Assembly: GCF_029227915.1 (NCBI RefSeq)
Contig: NC_079877.1
Location: 6,574,001-6,638,000, forward strand
Direction of reading: 5' to 3'
From: Hydractinia symbiolongicarpus
Lineage: Eukaryota; Cnidaria; Hydrozoa; Anthoathecata; Hydractiniidae
Length of the DNA: 64,000 nt
Shown: piece by piece, positions 12,201-23,800 of the stretch
How the letters are laid out: every line of letters begins with the position of its first letter
How positions within the stretch are numbered: the first letter of the stretch is position 1
The notes under the pieces: generated by a model
What the model was told of the DNA's origin: nothing
Database searches by the model: none
The model's input: only the letters and a program-made list of their open reading frames with translations
Program-made: the position numbers and the translations under genes

Positions 12201-12956
12201 ATGAGACGCTTAATGAAAGAGGTTTAATCGCCGGCAAACGAAAACCCGAGATTTCCCGTAAATCCCGGGCTTAGCCCGTATAGTCAAAAGTATACAAAGA
12301 TAGTACCCAGGGAGTAAACTCATTTCCCGAACGTTTTTTTAATTTTTTTTTTTCACCACTAAAACGCATGAGACTTGTAGTTTTCAAAAATGTTTTCATT
12401 TTTGATGAGACGCTGAATAAAAGAAGTTTAATCGCCGGCAAACGAAAACCTGCGATTTCCCGTAAATCCCGCACTCGGCCCGTATAGTCAAAAGTATACA
12501 AAGAAAGTACCCAGGGAGTAAACTCATTTCCCAAACGACTTTTTAAATTATTATTTCACCACTAAAGCCCATGAGACTTGTAGTTTTTAAAAATGTGTTC
12601 ATTTTTGATGAGACGCTGAATAAAAGAAGTTTAATCGCTGGCAAACGAAAACCCGCAATTTCCCGTAAATCCCGGTCTCGGCCCGTATAGTCAAAAGTAT
12701 ACAAGGAAAGTACCCAGCGAGTAAACTCATTTCCCTAACGAATTTTTAAATTATTTTTTCACCACTAAAACGCATGAGACTTGTAGTTTTCAAAAATGTT
12801 TTCATTTTTGATGAGACGCTGAATAAAAGAAGTTTAATCGCCTGCAAACGAAAACCTGCGATTTCCTGTAAATCCCGGACTCGGGCCGTATAGTCAAAAG
12901 TATACCAAGAAAGTACCCAGGGAGTAAACTCATTTCCCAAACGATTTTTTAAATTA
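9255..12956. repeat. 9-mer higher-order repeat, two complete copies (1828 bp each)
   Basis: Copy 1 (about 9255-11082) and copy 2 (about 11083-12910, its tail continuing to about 12956) share an identical order of variants. These are AAAACTCGCAATTTCC, GTATAGTCGTATG, two GAAAGGATTTTTTC monomers 406 bp apart (9485/9891 and 11313/11719), GACTTTCAG, ACTCATTATCAG, GGGCTTAGCCCG, TTTAATTTTTTTTTTTCACC and CCCGCACTCGG. The period is nine monomers plus 1 bp. I saw no substitution between the copies in the parts compared. Confidence 0.9.
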
Positions 12957-13204
12957 TTATTTCACCACTAAAGCCCATGAGACTTGTAGTTTTTAAAAAT
13001 GTTTTCATTTTTGATGAGACGCTGAATAAAAGAAGTTTAATCGCCGGCAAACGAAAACCCGCGATTTCCCGTAAATCCCGGACTCGGCCCGTATAGTCAA
13101 AAGTATACAAGGAAAGTACCCAGTGAGTAAACTCATTTCACGAACGAATTTTTAAATTATTTTTTCACCACTAAAACGCATGAGACTTGTAGTTTTCAGA
13201 AATG

Positions 13205-14580
13205 TTTTCATTTTTGATGAAACGCTTAATGAAAATTGTTTAATCGCCGGCAAAAGAAAACCCGCAATTTCCCGTAAATCCCGGGCTTGGCCCGTATAGT
13301 CGAATGTATACAAAGAAAGTACCCTGTGAGTAAACTCATTTCCGAAAGGATTTTTTCAATTATCTTTTGACCACTAAAACGCATGAGACTTTCAGTTTTC
13401 AAAAATGTTTTCATTTTTGATGAGACGCTTAATAAAAGAGGTTTAATCGCCGGCAAACGAAATCCCGCGATTTCCCGTAAATCCCGGGCTTGGCCCGTAT
13501 AGTCGAATGTATACAAAGAAAGTACCCAGGGAGTAAACTCATTTCCCGAACGATTTTTTAAATTTTTTTTTCACCACTAAAACGCATGAGACTTGTAGTT
13601 TTCAAAAATGTTTTCATTTTTGATGAGACGCTTAATGAAAGAGGTTTAATCGCCGGCAAACGAAAACCTGCGATTTCACGTAAATCCCGGGCTTGGCCCG
13701 TATAGTCGAATGTATACAAAGAAAGTACCCTGTGAGTAACCTCATTATCAGAACGATTTTTTAATTTATTTTTTCACCACTAAAACGCATGAGACTTGTA
13801 GTTTTCAAAAATGTTTTCATTTTTGATGAGACGCTTAATGAAAGAGGTTTAATCGCCGGCAAACGAAAACCCGAGATTTCCCGTAAATCCCGGGCTTAGC
13901 CCGTATAGTCAAAAGTATACAAAGATAGTACCCAGGGAGTAAACTCATTTCCCGAACGTTTTTTTAATTTTTTTTTTTCACCACTAAAACGCATGAGACT
14001 TGTAGTTTTCAAAAATGTTTTCATTTTTGATGAGACGCTGAATAAAAGAAGTTTAATCGCCGGCAAACGAAAACCTGCGATTTCCCGTAAATCCCGCACT
14101 CGGCCCGTATAGTCAAAAGTATACAAAGAAAGTACCCAGGGAGTAAACTCATTTCCCAAACGACTTTTTAAATTATTATTTCACCACTAAAGCCCATGAG
14201 ACTTGTAGTTTTTAAAAATGTGTTCATTTTTGATGAGACGCTGAATAAAAGAAGTTTAATCGCTGGCAAACGAAAACCCGCAATTTCCCGTAAATCCCGG
14301 TCTCGGCCCGTATAGTCAAAAGTATACAAGGAAAGTACCCAGCGAGTAAACTCATTTCCCTAACGAATTTTTAAATTATTTTTTCACCACTAAAACGCAT
14401 GAGACTTGTAGTTTTCAAAAATGTTTTCATTTTTGATGAGACGCTGAATAAAAGAAGTTTAATCGCCTGCAAACGAAAACCTGCGATTTCCTGTAAATCC
14501 CGGACTCGGGCCGTATAGTCAAAAGTATACCAAGAAAGTACCCAGGGAGTAAACTCATTTCCCAAACGATTTTTTAAATT
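13205..14580. repeat. Third, incomplete copy of the 9-mer
   Basis: Bases 13205-14580 match 11580-12955 at an offset of 1625 (eight monomers plus 1). They begin inside the TTGATGAAACGCTTAATG monomer and lack the first two monomers of the unit. The spacer at 12957-13204 is a monomer with CTCATTTCACGAACG that is otherwise found in the 5-mer. The third copy was therefore joined to the second through a 5-mer type monomer. One private substitution is visible: GAGTAACCTCATTATC near 13735. Confidence 0.85.
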
Positions 14581-16300
14581 ATTATTTCACCACTAAAGCC
14601 CATGAGACTTGTAGTTTTTAAAAATGTTTTCATTTTTGATGAGACGCTGAATAAAAGAAGTTTAATCGCCGGCAAACGAAAACCCGCGATTTCCCGTAAA
14701 TCCCGGACTCGGCCCGTATAGTCAAAAGTATACAAGGAAAGTACCCAGTGAGTAAACTCATTTCACGAACGAATTTTTAAATTATTTTTTCACCACTAAA
14801 ACGCATGAGACTTGTAGTTTTCAGAAATGTTTTCATTTTTGATGAGACGCTTAATGAAAGTGGTTTAATCGCCGGCAAACGAAAACCCGCGATTTCCCGT
14901 AAATCCCGGGCTTGGCCCGTATAGTCGAATGTATACAAAGAAAATACCCTGTGAGTAAACTCATTTCCAAAACGATTTTTTAAATTATCTTTTCACCACT
15001 AAAACGCTTGAGACTTGTAGTTTTCAAAAATGTTTTCATTTTTGATGAGACGCTAAATAAAAGAAGTTTAATCACCGGCAAACGAAAACCCGCCATTTCC
15101 CGTAAACGCCGGACTCGGCCCGCATAGTCAAAAGTATACAAAGAGAGTACCCAGGGTGTAAACTCATTTCCCGAACGATTTTTTAAATTATTATTTCACC
15201 ACTAAAGCCCATGAGACTTGTAGTATTTAAAAATACTTTCATTTTTGATGAGACGCTGAATAAAAGAAGTTTAATCGCCGGCAAACAAAAACCCGCGACT
15301 TCCCGTAAATCCCGGAGTCGGCTCGTATAGTCAAAAGTATACAAAGAAAGTACCCAGAGAGTAAACTCATTTTCCGAACGATTTTTGAAATTATTTTTTC
15401 ATCACTAAAACGCATCAGACTTGTAGTTTTCAATAATGTTTTCATTTTTGATGAGACGCTGAATAAAAGAATTTTAATCGCCGGCAAACGAAAACCTGCG
15501 ATTTCCCGTAAATCCCGGACTCGGACCGTATAGTCAAAAATATACAAAGAAAGTACCCAGGGAGTAAACTCATTTCCCAAACGATTTTTTAAATTATTAT
15601 TTCACCACTAAAGCCCATGAGACTTGTAGTTTTTAAAAATGTTTTCATTTTTGATGAGACGCTGAATAAAAGAAGATTAATAGCCGGCAAACGAAAACCC
15701 GCGGTTTCCCGTAAATCCCGGACTCGGCCCGTATAGTCAAAAGTATACAAGGAAAGTACCCAGTGAGTAAACTCATTTCCCGAACGAATTTTTAAATTAT
15801 TTTTTCACCACTAAAACGCATGAGACTTGTAGTTTTCAGAAATGTTTTCATTTTTGATAAGACGCTTAATGAAAGTGGTTTAATCGCCGGCAAACAAAAA
15901 CCCGCGATTTCCCGTAAATCCCGGGCTTGGCCCGTATAGTCGAATGTATACAAAGAAAGTACCCTGTGAGTAAACTCATTTCCAAAACGATTTTTAAATT
16001 ATCTTTTCACCACTAAAACGCTTGAGACTTGTAGTTTTCAAAAATGTTTTCATTTTTGATGAGACGCTAAATAAAAGAAGTTTAATCACCGGCAAACGAA
16101 AACCCGCCATTTCCCGTAAACCCCGGACTCGGCCCGCATAGTCAAAAGTATACAAAGAAAGTACCCAGGGTGTAAAGTCATTTCCCGAACGATTTTTTAA
16201 ATTATTATTTCACCACTAAAGCCCATGAGACTTGTAGTATTTAAAAATACTTTCATTTTTGATGAGACGCGGAATAAAGGAAGTTTAATGGCCGGCAAAC
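14581..16300. repeat. Third and fourth copies of the 5-mer unit
   Basis: The ACGCTTGAGAC, AATCACCGGC and GTAGTATTTAAAAATACTTTC series seen at 7.1-9.1 kb returns here. Copy 3 is about 14581-15595, and copy 4 runs from about 15596 to about 16300, where it is cut off. They differ from the left copies and from each other by scattered substitutions such as AAAATACCCTGTG, CGGAGTCGGCTCG, TTTTTGATAAGACG and GCGGAATAAAGG. They are therefore older or less homogenised than the left pair. Confidence 0.8.
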
Positions 16301-17630
16301 AAAAACCCGCGACTTCCCGTAAATCCCGGACTCGGCCCGTATAGTCAAAAGTATACGAGGAAAGTACCCAGTGAGTAAACTCATTTCCTTAACGAATTTT
16401 TAAATTATTTTTTCACCACTAAAACGCATGAGACTTGTAGTTTTTAAAAATGTTTTCATTTTTGATGAGACGCTGAACAAAAGAAGTTTAATCGCCTGCA
16501 AACGAAAACCTGCGATTTCCCGTAAATCCCGGACTCGGGCCGTATAGTCAAAAGTATACAAAGAAAGTACCCAGGGAGTAAACTCATTTCCCAAACGAAT
16601 TTTTAAATTATTTTTTCACCACTAAAACGCATGAGACTTGTAGTTTTTAAAAATGTTTTCATTTTTGATGAGACGCTGAATAAAAGAAGTTTAATCGCCG
16701 GCAAACGAAAACCCGCGATTTCCCGTAAATCCCGGACTCGGCCCGTATAGTCAAAAGTATACAAAGAAAGTACCCAGGGAGTAAACTCATTTCCCGAACG
16801 ATTTTTTAAATTATTTTTTCACCACTAAAGCCCATGAGACTTGTAGTTTTTAAAAATGTTTTCATTTTTGATGAGACGCTGAATAAAAGAAGTTTAACCG
16901 CCGGCAAACGAAAACCTCCGATTTCCCGTAAATCCCGTACTCGGCCCGTATAGTCAAAGGTATACAAAGAAAGTACCCAGGGAGTAAACTCATTTCCCAA
17001 ACGATTTTTTAAATTATTATTTCACCACTAAAGCCCATGAGACTTGTAGTTTTTAAAAATGTTTTCATTTTTGATGAGACGCTGAATAAAAGAAGTTTAA
17101 TCGCCGGCAAACGAAAACCCGCAATTTCCCGTAATTCCCGGTCTCGGCCCGTATAGTCAAAAGTATACGAGGAAAGAACCCAGTGAGTAAACTCATTTCC
17201 CTAACGAATTTTTAAATTATTTTTTCACCACTAAAACGCATAAGACTTGTAGTTTTCAAAAATGTTTTCATTTTTGATGAGACGCTTAATGAAAGTGGTT
17301 TAATCGCCAGCAAACGAAAACCTGCGATTTCCCGTAAATCCCGGGCTTGGCCGGTATAGTCGAATGTATACAAAGAAAGTACCCTGTGAGTAAACTCATT
17401 CCAAAACGATTTTTTAAATTATCTTTTCACCACTAAAACGCATGAGACTTGTAGTTTTCAAAAATGTTTTCATTTTTGAAGAGACGCTGAATAAAAGAAG
17501 TTTAATCGCCGGCAAACGAAAACCCGCGATTTCCCGTGAATCCCGGGCTTGGCCCGTATAGTCGAATGTATACAAAGAAAGTACCCTGTGAGTAAACTCA
17601 TTTCCAGAACGATTTTCTAATTTATTTTTT
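16301..17630. repeat. Mixed monomers with a long-range relative at 59.2-59.9 kb
   Basis: Bases 16860-17500 share a run of variants with about 59270-59900: AACCTCCGATTTCC, CCCGTACTCGG, GTATACGAGGAAAGAACCC, ACGCATAAGAC, AAAGTGG and AATCGCCAGCAAACG. The distance is about 42.4 kb. Bases 17480-17630 carry CCCGTGAATCCCGGGC and GATTTTCTAATTT, found elsewhere only near 44.3 kb and 52.0-52.1 kb. Private single-base losses occur near 17400 (CATTCCAAAACG) and 17637. Confidence 0.75.
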
Positions 17631-20544
17631 CACCACTAAACGCATGAGACTTGTAGTTTTCAAAAACGTTTTTATTTTTGATGAGACGCTTAATGAAAGA
17701 GGTTTAATCGCCGGCAAACGAAAACCCGAGATTTCCCGTAAATCCCGGGCTTGGCCCGTATAGTCAAAAGTATACAAAGATAGTACCCAGGGAGTAAACT
17801 CATTTCCCGAACCATTTTTTAATTTATTTTTTCACCACTAAAACGCATCAGACTTGTAGTTTTCAAAAATGTTTTCATTTTTGATGAGACGCTGAATAAA
17901 AGAATTTTAATCGCCGGCACACGAAAACCTGCGATTTATCGTAAATCCCGGGCTTGGCCCGTATAGTCAAAGGTATACAAAGATAGTACCCAGGGAGTAA
18001 ACTCATTTCCCGAACGATTTTTTAAATTATTTTTTTACCACTAAAACGCATGAGACTTGTAGTTTTCAGGAATGTTTTCATTTTTGATCAGACGCTTAAT
18101 GAAAGTGGTTTAATCGCCGGCAAACGAAAACCCGCGATTTCCCGTAAATCCCGGGCTTGGCCGGTATAGTCGAATGTATACAAAGAAAGTACCCTGTGAG
18201 TAAACTCATTTCCAAAACAATTTTTTAAATTATCTTTTCACCACTAAAACGCATGAGACTTGTAGTTTTCAAAAATGTTTTCATTTTTGATGAGACGCTT
18301 AATGAAAGAGGTTTAATCGCCGGCAAACGAAAACCCGAGATTTCCCGTAAATCCCGGGCTTGGCCCGTATAGTCAAAAGTATACAAAGATAGTACCCAGG
18401 GAGTAAACTCATTTCCCGAACCATTTTTTAATTTATTTTTTCACCACTAAAACGCACTAGACTTGTAGTTTTCAAAAATGTTTTCATTTTTGATGAGACG
18501 CTGAATAAAAGAAGTTTAATCGCCGGCAAACGAAAACCTGCGATTTCTCGTAAATCCCGGAGTCGGCCCGTATAGTCAAAAGTATACAAAGAAAGCACCC
18601 AGGGTGTAAACTAATTTCCCAAATGATTTTTTGAATTATTATTTCACCACTAAAGCCCATGAGACTTGTAGTTTTTAAAAATGTTTTCATTTTTGATGAG
18701 ACGCTGAATAAAAGAAGTTTAATCGCCGGCAAACGAAAACCCGCAATTTCCCTTAAATCCCGGACTCGGCCCGTATAGTCAAAAGTATACAAAGAAAGTA
18801 CCCAGGGAGTAAACTCATTTCCCGAACGATTTTTTAAATTATTTTTTCACCACTAAAACGCATGAGACTTGTAGTTTTCAGGAATGTTTTCATTTTTGAT
18901 GAGACGCTTAATGAAAGTGGTTTAATCGCCGGCAAACGAAAACCCGCGATTTCCCGTAAATCCCGGGCTTGGCCGGTATGGTCGAATGTATACAAAGAAA
19001 GTACCCTGTCAGTAAACTCATTTCCAAAACGATTTTTTAAATTATCTTTTCACCACAAAAACGCATGAGACTTGTAGTTTTCAAAAATGTTTTCATTTTT
19101 GAAGAGACGCTGAATAAAAGAAGTTTAATCGCCGGCAAACGAAAACCTGCGATTTCCTGTAAATCCCGTACTCGGCCCGTGGAGTCAAAAGTATACAAAG
19201 AAAGTACCCAGGGTGTAAACTCATTTCCCGAACGATTTTTTAAATTATTATTTCACCACTAAACGCATGAGACTTGTAGTTTTCAAAAACGTTTTTATTT
19301 TTGATGAGACGCTTAATGAAAGAGGTTTAATCGCCGGCAAACGAAAACCCGAGATTTCCCGTAAATCCCGGGCTTGGCCCGTATAGTCAAAAGTATACAA
19401 AGATAGTACCCAGGGAGTAAACTCATTTCCCGAACCATTTTTTAATTTATTTTTTCACCACTAAAACGCATGAGACTTGTAGTTTTCAAAAATGTTTTCA
19501 TTTTTGATGAGACGCTGAATAAAAGAATTTTAATCGCCGGCACACGAAAACCTGCGATTTCTCGTAAATCCCGGGCTTGGCCCGTATAGTCAAAGGTATA
19601 CAAAGATAGTACCCAGGGAGTAAACTCATTTCCCGAACGATTTTTTAAATTATTTTTTTACCACTAAAACGCATGAGACTTGTAGTTTTCAGGAATGTTT
19701 TCATTTTTGATCAGACGCTTAATGAAAGTGGTTTAATCGCCGGCAAACGAAAACCCGCGATTTCCCGTAAATCCCGGGCTTGGCCCGTATAGTCGAATGT
19801 ATACAAAGAAAGTACCCTGTGAGTAAACTCATTTCCAAAACAATTTTTTAAATTATCTTTTCACCACTAAAACGCATGACACTTGTAGTTTTCAAAAATG
19901 TTTTCATTTTTGAAGAGACGCTAAATAAAAGAAGTTTAATCGCCGGCAAACGAAAACCCGCGATTTCCCGTAAATCCCGGGCTTGGCCCGTATAGTCGAA
20001 TGTATACAAAGAAAGTACCCTGTGAGTAAACTCATTTCCAGAACGATTTTTTAATTTATTTTTTCACCACTAAAACGCATGAGACTTGTAGTTTTCAAAA
20101 ATGTTTTCATTTTTGATGAGACGCCTAATGAAAGAGGTTTAATCGCCGGCAAACGAAAACCCGAGATTTCCCGTAAATCCCGGGCTTGGCCCGTATAGTC
20201 AAAAGTATACAAAGATAGTACCCAGGGAGTAAACTCATTTCCCGAACCATTTTTTAATTTATTTTTTCACCACTAAAACGCACTAGACTTGTAGTTTTCA
20301 AAAATGTTTTCATTTTTGATGAGACGCTGAATAAAAGAAGTTTAATCGCCGGCAAACCAAAACCTGCGATTTCTCGTAAATCCCGGAGTCGGCCCGTATA
20401 GTCAAAAGTATACAAAGAAAGCACCCAGGGTGTAAACTAATTTCCCAAATGATTTTTTGAATTATTATTTCACCACTAAAGCCCATGAGACTTGTAGTTT
20501 TTAAAAATGTTTTCATTTTTGATGAGACGCTGAATAAAAGAAGT

Positions 20545-20747
20545 TTAATCGCCGGCAAACGAAAACCCGCGATTTCCCGTAAATCCCGGACTCGGCCCGT
20601 ATAGTCAAAAGTATACAAAGAAAGTACCCAGGGAGTAAACTCATTTCCCGAACGATTTTTTAAATTATTTTTTCACCACTAAAACGCATGAGACTTGTAG
20701 TTTTCAGGAATGTTTTCATTTTTGATGAGACGCTTAATGAAAGTGGT
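20545..20747. repeat. Representative 203-bp monomer (ACTCGG/ACCCAGGG type)
   Basis: This copy shows the monomer layout. Bases 1-21 hold the GCCGGC palindrome and an A-rich stretch. Bases 22-54 hold four CCC tracts. Bases 55-72 hold GTATA, an 8-bp spacer and TATAC, ending in the palindrome GTATAC. Next come a purine-rich stretch with ACCCAGGG, a GAGT-AA-ACTC dyad, a T-rich stretch ending CACCAC, the conserved AAAACGCATGAGACTTGTAG box, and a tail of alternating T and A runs ending GATGAGACGC. Hand count gives about 38% GC and 13 CpG. Other monomer types carry GGGCTTGG for GGACTCGG, CGAATG for CAAAAG, ACCCTGTG for ACCCAGGG, AAAGCCCATG for AAAACGCATG, or TTTTTAAAAATG for TTTTCAAAAATG. The starting base chosen here is arbitrary. 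Confidence 0.9.
20566..20598 (-). other. Representative G-quadruplex-like motif (four CCC tracts on + strand)
   Basis: Four CCC tracts start at monomer positions 22, 32, 41 and 52, with spacers of 7, 6 and 8 bases. On the minus strand this reads as four GGG tracts with loops of 8, 6 and 7. This is close to the usual G-quadruplex rule (loops up to 7), with one loop a base longer. The same 33-bp geometry is at 1490-1522 and in many other monomers. It is lost in copies reading CCTGCG in place of CCCGCG, and in copies reading GGCCGG in place of GGCCCG. Folding is inference from the pattern and has not been shown. Confidence 0.5.
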
Positions 20748-20817
20748 TTAATCGCCGGCAAACGAAAACCCGCGATTTCCCGTAAATCCCGGGCTTGGCC
20801 GGTATGGTCGAATGTAT

Positions 20818-23800
20818 ACAAAGAAAGTACCCTGTCAGTAAACTCATTTCCAAAACGATTTTTTAAATTATCTTTTCACCACTAAAACGCATGAGACTTG
20901 TAGTTTTCAAAAATGTTTTCATTTTTGAAGAGACGCTGAATAAAAGAAGTTTAATCGCCGGCAAACGAAAACCTGCGATTTCCTGTAAATCCCGTACTCG
21001 GCCCGTAGAGTCAAAAGTATACAAAGAAAGTACCCAGGGTGTAAACTCATTTCCCGAACGATTTTTTAAATTATTATTTCACCACTAAAGCCCATGAGAC
21101 TTGTAGTATTTAAAAATATTTTCATTTTTGATGAGACGCTGAATAAAGGAAGTTTAATCGCCGGCAAACGAAAACCTGCGATTTTCCGTAAATCCCGGAC
21201 TCGGCCGGTATAGTCGAATGTATAAAAAGAAAGTACCCTGTGAGTAAACTCATTTCCAAAACGATTTTTATATTATCTTTTCACCACTAAAACGCATGAG
21301 ACTTGTAGTTTTCAGGAATGTTTTCATTTTTGATGAGACGCCTAATGAAAGTGGTTTAATCGCCGGCAAACGAAAACCCGCGATTTCCCGTAAATCCCGG
21401 GCTTGGCCGGTAGAGTCGAATGTATACAAAGAAAGTACCCTGTGAGTGAACTCATTTCCAAAACGATTTTTATATTATCTTTTCACCACTAAAACGCATG
21501 AGACTTGTAGTTTTCAGGAATGTTTTCATTTTTGATGAGACGCCTAATGAAAGTGGTTTAATCGCCGGCAAACGAAAACCCGCGATTTCCCGTAAATCCC
21601 GGGCTTGGCCGGTAGAGTCGAATGTATACAAAGAAAGTACCCTGTGAGTGAACTCATTTCCAAAACGATTTTTATATTATCTTTTCACCACTAAAACGCA
21701 TGAGACTTGTAGTTTTCAAAAATGTTTTCATTTCTGATGAGACGCTGAATAAAAGAAGTTTAATCGCCGGCAAACGAAATCCCGCGATTTCCCGTAAATC
21801 CGGGCTTGGCCCGTATAGTCGAATGTATACAAAGAAAGTACCCAGGGAGTAAACTCATTTCCCGAACGATTTTTTAAATTTTTTTTTCACCACTAAAACG
21901 CATGAGACTTGTAGTTTTCAAAAATGTTTTCATTTTTGATGAGACGCTTAATGAAAGAGGTTTAATCGCCGGCAAACGAAAACCCGCGATTTCCCGTAAA
22001 TCCCGGGCTTGGCCCGTATAGTCGAATGTATAAAAAGAAAGTACCCTGTAAGTAAACTCATTTCCAGAACGATTTTTTAATTTATTTTTTCACCACTAAA
22101 ACGCATGAGACTTGTAGTTTTCAAAAACGTTTTCATTTTTGATGAGACGCTGAATAAAAGAAGTTTAATCGCGGGCAAACGAAAACCTGCGATTTCCCGT
22201 AAATCCCGGACTCGGCCCGTATACTCAAAAGTATACAAAGAAAGTACCCAGGGAGTAAACTAATTTCCCAAACGATTTTTTAAATTTTTTTTTCACCACT
22301 AAAACGCATGAGACTTGTAGTTTTTAAAAATGTTTTCATTTTTGATGAGACGCTTAATGAAAGAGGTTTAATCACCGGCAAACGAAAACCCGCGATTTCC
22401 CGTAAATCTCGGACTCGGCCCGTATAGTCAAAAGTATACAAAGAAAGTACCCAGGGAGTAAACTCATTTCCCAAACGATTTTTTAAATTATTATTTCACC
22501 ACTAAAGCCCATGAGACTTGTAGTTTTTAAAAATGTTTTCATTTTTGATGAGACGCTGAATAAAAGAAGTTTAATTGCCGGCAAACGAAAACCCGCAATT
22601 TCCCGTAAATCCCGGTCTCGGCCCGTATAGTCAAAAGTATACAAGGAAAGTACCCAGTGAGTAAACTCATTTCCCTAACGAATTTTTAAATTATTTTTTC
22701 ACCACTAAACGCATGAGACTTGTAGTTTTCAAAAATGTTTACATTTTTGATGAGACGCTGAATAAAAGAAGTTTAATCGCCTGCAAACGAAAACCTGCGA
22801 TTTCCCGTAAATCCCGGACTCGGGCTGTATAGTCAAAAGTATACAAACAAAGTACCCAGGGAGTAAACTCATTTCCCAAACGATTTTTTAAATTATTATT
22901 TCACCACTAAAGCCCATGAGACTTGTAGTTTTCAAAAATGTTTTCATTTTTGATGAGACGGTTAATGAAAGAGGTTTAATCGCCGGCAAACGAAAACCCG
23001 CGATTTCCCGTAAATCCCCGGCTTGGCCCGTATAGTCAAAAGTATACAAAGAAAGTACCCTGTCAGTAAACTCATTTCCAAAACGATTTTTTAAATTATC
23101 TTTTCACCACTAAAACGCATGAGACTTGTAGTTTTCAAAAATGTTTTCATTTTTGAAGAGACGCTGAATAAAAGAAGTTTAATCGCCGGCAAACGAAAAC
23201 CTGCGATTTCCTGTAAATCCCGTACTCGGCCCGTAGAGTCAAAAGTATACAAAGAAAGTACCCAGGGTGTAAACTCATTTCCCGAACGATTTTTTAAATT
23301 ATTATTTCACCACTAAAGCCCATGAGACTTGTAGTATTTAAAAATATTTTCATTTTTGATGAGACGCTGAATAAAGGAAGTTTAATCGCCGGCAAACGAA
23401 AACCTGCGATTTTCCGTAAATCCCGGACTCGGCCGGTATAGTCGAATGTATAAAAAGAAAGTACCCTGTGAGTAAACTCATTTCCAAAACGATTTTTATA
23501 TTATCTTTTCACCACTAAAACGCATGAGACTTGTAGTTTTCAGGAATGTTTTCATTTTTGATGAGACGCCTAATGAAAGTGGTTTAATCGCCGGCAAACG
23601 AAAACCCGCGATTTCCCGTAAATCCCGGGCTTGGCCGGTAGAGTCGAATGTATACAAAGAAAGTACCCTGTGAGTGAACTCATTTCCAAAACGATTTTTA
23701 TATTATCTTTTCACCACTAAAACGCATGAGACTTGTAGTTTTCAGGAATGTTTTCATTTTTGATGAGACGCCTAATGAAAGTGGTTTAATCGCCGGCAAA

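Larger units (their letters stand above)
17631..21088. repeat. 9-mer pair with a one-monomer length difference
   Basis: The variant CACCACTAAACGCATG (one A lost) with AAAAACGTTTTTATTTTTG occurs at 17631 and 19254, starting two related units 1623 bp apart. The order that follows is the same: GCACACGAAAACCTGCG, then TTTTTGATCAGACGC. By 18484 and 20310 the offset has grown to 1826, because the second unit has one extra monomer (about 19900-20100, GAAGAGACGCTAAATAAAAG). Bases 18440-19250 and 20266-21076 are nearly identical and contain CGCACTAGAC, GGAGTCGG, AAAGCACCCAGGGTG and GGTATGGTCGAATG. Confidence 0.85.

Noticed and set aside
20545-20570. CENP-B box: the reverse complement of the CGCCGGCAAACGAAAA part begins TTTTCGTTTG, like the first half of the box
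   Set aside because: The required A and CGGG in the second half of the box are absent; the monomer reads CCGGCGAT there, so the core is not matched.
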